Source of the DNA: an uncultured Oscillospiraceae bacterium
GTDB lineage: Bacteria; Bacillota_A; Clostridia; Oscillospirales; Acutalibacteraceae
Assembly (NCBI GenBank): GCA_910587995.1
Contig: CAJUNS010000038.1
Coordinates: 1-18,064 of the forward strand
Direction of reading: 5' to 3'
Length of the DNA stretch: 18,064 bases
The translations under genes and the position numbers were made by a program. The first letter of the stretch is position 1; the number at the start of each line of letters is the position of its first letter. Of this stretch, positions 14,993-18,064 are shown in pieces. The notes under the pieces were generated by a model. That model was given only the letters and a program-made list of their open reading frames with translations, had not been told where the DNA came from and ran no database searches.

Positions 14993-15128
14993 GTTTTTGT
15001 CTCCTCTCTTCTTGTTGGGGTGCGCCTCTGGGGCTTGCCTTTGGCCGCTGGCGTACCTCCTTCCCATGGCCACAGGCTTTCCCCTACTTCCTCCCTTATC
15101 CTACCACAGCAAACACGACCGCATCCTG

Positions 15129-16031
15129 TCATGTTTCCCCATAGCGTCCGGCTAATTTTTTCGCCAGCTCCCCCAGAGCGGTCCGTACCTCCGGCGGTCC
15201 CAGCACCTCCGCGTCCCCCCAAAAGGACAGCAGAAACTCCACCGCGCTGTTCAAGTAAGTAAAGCCAATGGAAAAACGGCACCGGCCATCTGGCTGCACC
15301 ACAAAGGAGGCCTCCCCGTACTCTTCCACCAGCCGCCACTTGTATTGAGGGGGCACCAGGGCTTCCACCTGATACCGGATGGGAAACACCCGCTGGTCTG
15401 ACAGGTCCGGGTAAGGAGCCTGCCGCTTTTCAAAAACCTCTTCCAGACTCAGCCGTACCATGCGGTCCAGCTTAAAGAGCCGGTAGTCCTCCCGGGACCG
15501 GCACCAGCCCCACAGGTACCAGCCGCCCCACTGGTAGACCACATAGCAGGGCTCCACCAACCGCTGGGACTCCCCCGAAGGGGCATAATAGTGAAAGCCA
15601 ACGAGGCGTCCTGAACCAATGGCCTCTTGCAGGCGGTCAATTTTCTCAGAGAGAGAGCCCTTGTGCCAAGCGGCCAGGTCAATGAGCACGCCGCCCTCCT
15701 GGGCCAAAAGCCCCGGACCGGCCAGCTTCTCCATCAGCTGGCCATAGCGGTGGGAGCCGCTGACGCTGTCCAGGCTGCGCAGGCCCGCCAAAATGGCCTG
15801 CAGCTCGTTGGAGGTTAAGAGCGCCCGGTCAAGCCGTCCGCCGCCCATAATGGAAACCCCGCCCCCCACGCCCTGGCTGGTGGCAATGGGAATACCCGCC
15901 CGGCAGAGGGCCTCCACGTCCCGGCTGATGGTCCGGCGGGACACCTCAAAGGTCTCGGCCAGATAGGGCATGGTGACTTTGTCCCGTTGAAGCAGAATGG
16001 AAAGAATGCCAATAAGCCGGTCCAGTTTCAT
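15129..16031 (-). CDS. HTH/WYL-domain transcriptional regulator
   Basis: A 300-residue YafY-type regulator. The N-terminal helix-turn-helix (about 5-58) has the recognition segment EVSRRTISRDVEAL and the wing IATSQGVGGG. The WYL domain (about 135-215) keeps the namesake WYL in GGWYLWGWCRS, followed by RLFKLDRM. The C-terminal WCX-like extension runs to the end. WYL domains bind ligands, often nucleotides or oligonucleotides, and regulators of this class control defence, DNA repair and metabolic loci. The ligand here is unknown. ATG 16031 is five bases after AGGAGG and carries a good promoter of its own. It is followed on the same strand by the toroid gene, its most likely target besides itself. 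No phage-defence genes are next to it. Confidence 0.9.
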   Translation of the reverse strand: MKLDRLIGILSILLQRDKVTMPYLAETFEVSRRTISRDVEALCRAGIPIATSQGVGGGVSIMGGGRLDRALLTSNELQAILAGLRSLDSVSGSHRYGQLMEKLAGPGLLAQEGGVLIDLAAWHKGSLSEKIDRLQEAIGSGRLVGFHYYAPSGESQRLVEPCYVVYQWGGWYLWGWCRSREDYRLFKLDRMVRLSLEEVFEKRQAPYPDLSDQRVFPIRYQVEALVPPQYKWRLVEEYGEASFVVQPDGRCRFSIGFTYLNSAVEFLLSFWGDAEVLGPPEVRTALGELAKKLAGRYGET

Positions 16032-16071
16032 AGGGGCCTCCTAAGTGAGAAGAATGAAATGCTTTGCCTCT

Positions 16072-16100
16072 ATTATAGACCAGAAAGCCCACGCAGGCAA
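16072..16100 (-). promoter_or_regulatory. promoter of the WYL regulator
   Basis: On the minus strand TTGCCT (16100-16095) and a perfect TATAAT (16077-16072) are 17 bases apart. Transcription would start near 16065, leaving about 34 bases before ATG 16031. Confidence 0.65.
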
Positions 16101-16134
16101 GCCGCCAGCCGGCGGAGACAGGGGGCGTCCGCTC

Positions 16135-17220
16135 CTAAGCCCCCTCCCCCTCTTCCAATGAGGCAAAATAGGCCCGGTTATAGGCAACTTCTGGGGCGTC
16201 CGGCTTGAATCCAGCGGCGCGCTCATTGTATTGCCGCGCCTCCTCCTGCCGCCCCATCCGGCTCAGGCAGACGCACAGCTGGATGCAGGGAAGATAGCCG
16301 TAGGCGTCTGGCTGCACAAAGCCGCCCCGGCCATCCTGACGTTGGCACTCCAGGGCCCGGGTGTACCAATAAGCCGCTTGGTCCCAGCGGGAACGGTCCA
16401 AAAAGTGCTGGCCAATGTCGCAGCAGGTCTCCGCCCGGGGCAGGTCGTAGGCAAAGCTGGAGAACAGCGCCTCTAAAGCTTGGTCCTCCCGGCCCAAGGC
16501 ATACCAGCAGTAGGCCAATTGGCGGCAAGCCTCTATGTTGTTTTCCACCCAGCCCCGGCCCTCCCGCAAAAAAGCCTCCAGCACCTGTTGGGCCTCCTGG
16601 CAGCGCCGGTGGGCATACAGCTCCCTCCCGTAATAAAATTGCTGGCGGGGGTCCAGGGCCTGACCCTGTTTCAGCATGTTTTCAAAAATTCGCAGATTCC
16701 GGTCCGGGTCGGAGGGCCGAAGCTTCCAGTGGGTTACGCCGCAGTCGGACCAGCGCACGGCTCCCTTTGTCTCAATGACCTCGTGCACCGCTCCCTTCCA
16801 TAGCATCCCGGCCCGGTTGCGGACAATGCGCTCCCGGTAGTAGGAAAAGGTCACCTGGCCCTGCTGGTCGAAGCCCGTATGATAGCGCAGCATCACCACG
16901 TCTGTGCCGGGCCCCAGGCTGGCTTTCAGCTCTTGAAACCGCTGCCGGTCCGGCGGAAGCAGCACGTCGTCCGCGTCCAGCCACATACAGTAGTCGCAGG
17001 AGGCCTTGGAGAAAGAAAAATTCCGGGCGGCGGCAAAGTCGTCGATCCAGGGGAATTCGTACACCTTTTCGGTAAAGCGCCGGGCGATTTCCCGAGTCCG
17101 GTCCTGAGAGCCGGTATCCACCAAAATGATTTCATCCACCAGATCCGCTACAGACTCCAAACAGCGGCCCAGCACCTCTTCCTCGTCTCGAACGATCATG
17201 CACAGGCTGATTGTACACAT
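16135..17220 (-). CDS. GT2 glycosyltransferase with C-terminal TPR-like helical repeats
   Basis: The 361-residue protein begins with the GT2 pattern SLCMIVRDEE, then EIILVDTGSQDRT (Asp35). The DXD-type metal/sugar-nucleotide site is WLDADD at 80-85. WIDDFAAARNFSF and GAVHEVIE are hallmarks of the GT2 subgroup with tetratricopeptide tails. The region from about residue 185 is helical, with TPR-like spacing (DPRQQFYYGRELYAH, ACRQLAYCWYALGREDQAL, AYWYTRALECQ, CVCLSRMGRQEEARQYNE). Such enzymes transfer sugar from a nucleotide donor to protein or peptide acceptors; donor and acceptor here are unknown. ATG 17220 is chosen as nine bases from AGAGGAG; ATG 17229 directly abuts the ribosome site. It is 89 bases downstream of the collagen-like gene on the same strand, so that Thr-rich protein is a plausible acceptor. 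Confidence 0.88.
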   Translation of the reverse strand: MCTISLCMIVRDEEEVLGRCLESVADLVDEIILVDTGSQDRTREIARRFTEKVYEFPWIDDFAAARNFSFSKASCDYCMWLDADDVLLPPDRQRFQELKASLGPGTDVVMLRYHTGFDQQGQVTFSYYRERIVRNRAGMLWKGAVHEVIETKGAVRWSDCGVTHWKLRPSDPDRNLRIFENMLKQGQALDPRQQFYYGRELYAHRRCQEAQQVLEAFLREGRGWVENNIEACRQLAYCWYALGREDQALEALFSSFAYDLPRAETCCDIGQHFLDRSRWDQAAYWYTRALECQRQDGRGGFVQPDAYGYLPCIQLCVCLSRMGRQEEARQYNERAAGFKPDAPEVAYNRAYFASLEEGEGA

Positions 17221-17253
17221 AAAAACCATCTCCTCTTCCACATGAGAATCGTC

Positions 17254-17292
17254 AAAAAACAGGAAAGCCCCTCGCGGGGCAAGGGACTTTCC
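17254..17292 (-). terminator. terminator after the collagen-like gene
   Basis: On the minus strand GGAAAG (17292-17287) pairs with CTTTCC (17267-17262), enclosing a CCCC-GCGA-GGGG stem (17279-17268). The stem is followed by a T6-type run (17259-17254). It lies between the collagen-like gene and the glycosyltransferase, so the latter is read by readthrough or from an unseen promoter. Confidence 0.7.
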
Positions 17293-17309
17293 TTGAGCTT
17301 TGGAACTGG

Positions 17310-18064
17310 TCAGGACAGCCGGACTACGGATAGAGACGCGCCGGAGCCCCCCTGCAGGACTACAGCCGCCACGATGCCGGACAGCTGGAGGGTCAATGTG
17401 TCGCCCGCTGTCAACGGAGTAATGGTGGTTGCCGCATACTGCGTTGTAGCAACCGGCGAAAGCACCGTGCCGGGGATGGCCGCGCCGTTGCGAAGCACGC
17501 TGGAGGACATGGCAACCGCTACTGTAGGCGAGATACGGTAGGAAACCAGGTAAGTCCCTGTGGTTGGCACGGTAAAGACCGTATTGGTGCCATCCGCGGT
17601 AAAGCCGTCCAAGGATTGCGCGTTCGGCAGAGGCACGGCCGTACCACCCAGCACAACGTTCAGGTTCTGCCCAGTGGTGTTGGACGCGCTCATGGCAGTC
17701 GCTGTGACAGCGGGGCCGGTGGGGCCAGTTGCTCCGGTAGGTCCAGTTGGGCCGATGGCACCATCCGCGCCTGCGGGGCCGGTTGCCCCGGCAGGTCCAG
17801 TCGGGCCGGTGGCGCCGTCTGCACCTGTTGCCCCGGTAGGACCGGTGGGACCTGTTATACCATCCGCGCCAGTGGGGCCAGTAACTCCCGTGGGCCCTGT
17901 GGGACCTGTCACACCGTCAACGCCGTTTGCGCCCGCCGCGCCGGTTGGGCCTGTGGGTCCTGCGGGCCCGGCTATCCCAGCAGGTCCAGTCGGGCCGGTG
18001 GCGCCGTCCGCACCTGTTGCCCCGGTAGGACCGGTGGGACCTGTTATACCATCCGCGCCAGTGG
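17310..18064 (-). CDS. collagen-like Gly-X-Thr protein with BclA-like C-terminal domain, 5' end beyond the window
   Basis: The frame is open to the right edge, so the N terminus and start are missing. Visible protein: 39 uninterrupted Gly-X-Y triplets (17709-18064), mostly GPT, GAT, GAD and GPA, then a C-terminal domain of about 132 residues without Cys. That domain is Thr/Val/Ala rich and beta-stranded (VFTVPTTGTYLVSYRIS, ITPLTAGDTLTLQLSG), like the trimerising jelly-roll domain of the exosporium protein BclA and related collagen-like surface proteins. Thr at position Y is the known O-glycosylation site in BclA-type GPT repeats. A likely surface or exosporium trimer is inferred. The internal GTG at 17912 is not the real start, since triplets continue upstream. 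The adjacent downstream gene is a glycosyltransferase. An 85-base direct repeat lies inside. Confidence 0.9.
   Translation of the reverse strand, partial: TGADGITGPTGPTGATGADGATGPTGPAGIAGPAGPTGPTGAAGANGVDGVTGPTGPTGVTGPTGADGITGPTGPTGATGADGATGPTGPAGATGPAGADGAIGPTGPTGATGPTGPAVTATAMSASNTTGQNLNVVLGGTAVPLPNAQSLDGFTADGTNTVFTVPTTGTYLVSYRISPTVAVAMSSSVLRNGAAIPGTVLSPVATTQYAATTITPLTAGDTLTLQLSGIVAAVVLQGGSGASLSVVRLS
17791..18064. repeat. 85-base direct repeat, 189-base period, in the collagen-like gene
   Basis: Bases 17791-17875 match 17980-18064 with one difference (T at 17820, C at 18009), and the second copy is cut by the window edge. The 189-base offset equals 63 codons, or 21 triplets, so the frame is kept. 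This indicates a recent in-frame duplication within the triplet region. Confidence 0.9.

Noticed and set aside
14993..15073. 27-residue N-terminal extension of the toroid protein
   Set aside because: The Arg/Gln/Pro-rich sequence and the good ribosome site before ATG 14992 argue for the shorter form.
17310..17912. Collagen-like gene starting at the internal GTG 17912
   Set aside because: Gly-X-Y triplets continue in the same frame to the window edge, so this codon is an internal valine.
17709..18064. CRISPR array or tandem non-coding repeat
   Set aside because: The repetition has a codon-based period, stays in frame and encodes Gly-X-Y; there are no unique spacers between identical repeats.

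Overview
The window looks like chromosome from a GC-rich, low-redundancy anaerobic Firmicute of the Clostridia, most like the Oscillospiraceae/Ruminococcaceae gut group. The basis is the gene families present (archaeal-type Asd, YfhO, AI-2E transporter, a TetM-like factor, a BclA-like collagen protein), strong AGGAGG ribosome sites, and promoters close to the sigma-A consensus. The genus cannot be fixed from the sequence alone, and spore formation is only inferred from the collagen-like protein.

Region 1 (1-2246) is accessory DNA: the 3' part of an unrecognised gene, then a 580-residue large serine recombinase ending in a hairpin terminator against queA. It is probably one edge of an integrative element lying mostly left of the window. 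A C7-A-C7 tract and a promoter/hairpin sit just ahead of the recombinase.

Region 2 (2247-7290) is core metabolism. queA (tRNA queuosine) points left. A rightward operon follows: a small MazG-like protein, asd, dapA, dapB and a stand-alone double-ACT protein, closed by a strong terminator. Asd makes aspartate semialdehyde, DapA condenses it with pyruvate, and DapB reduces the product toward diaminopimelate and lysine. The ACT protein resembles the regulatory tail of aspartokinase. The two promoter sets diverge from one shared -35 box, and the operon has a roughly 190-base leader with competing hairpins and a T7 tract.

Region 3 (7291-11799) has a large YfhO-family membrane protein on the minus strand. 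Divergent from it, behind a good promoter, are a zinc-ribbon membrane protein and an AI-2E-family transporter, ending in a 20-bp terminator stem.

Region 4 (11797-16100) is on the minus strand: a TetM/TetO-like ribosome-binding GTPase with diverged domain IV, an alpha/alpha-toroid (prenyltransferase/cyclase-fold) protein of unknown function, and a WYL regulator with its own promoter.

Region 5 (16135-18064), also minus strand, pairs a GT2 glycosyltransferase carrying a TPR-like tail with an upstream collagen-like (Gly-X-Thr) protein that runs off the right edge. Together they suggest a surface or exosporium glycoprotein and its modifying enzyme. No rRNA, tRNA or CRISPR array was seen.
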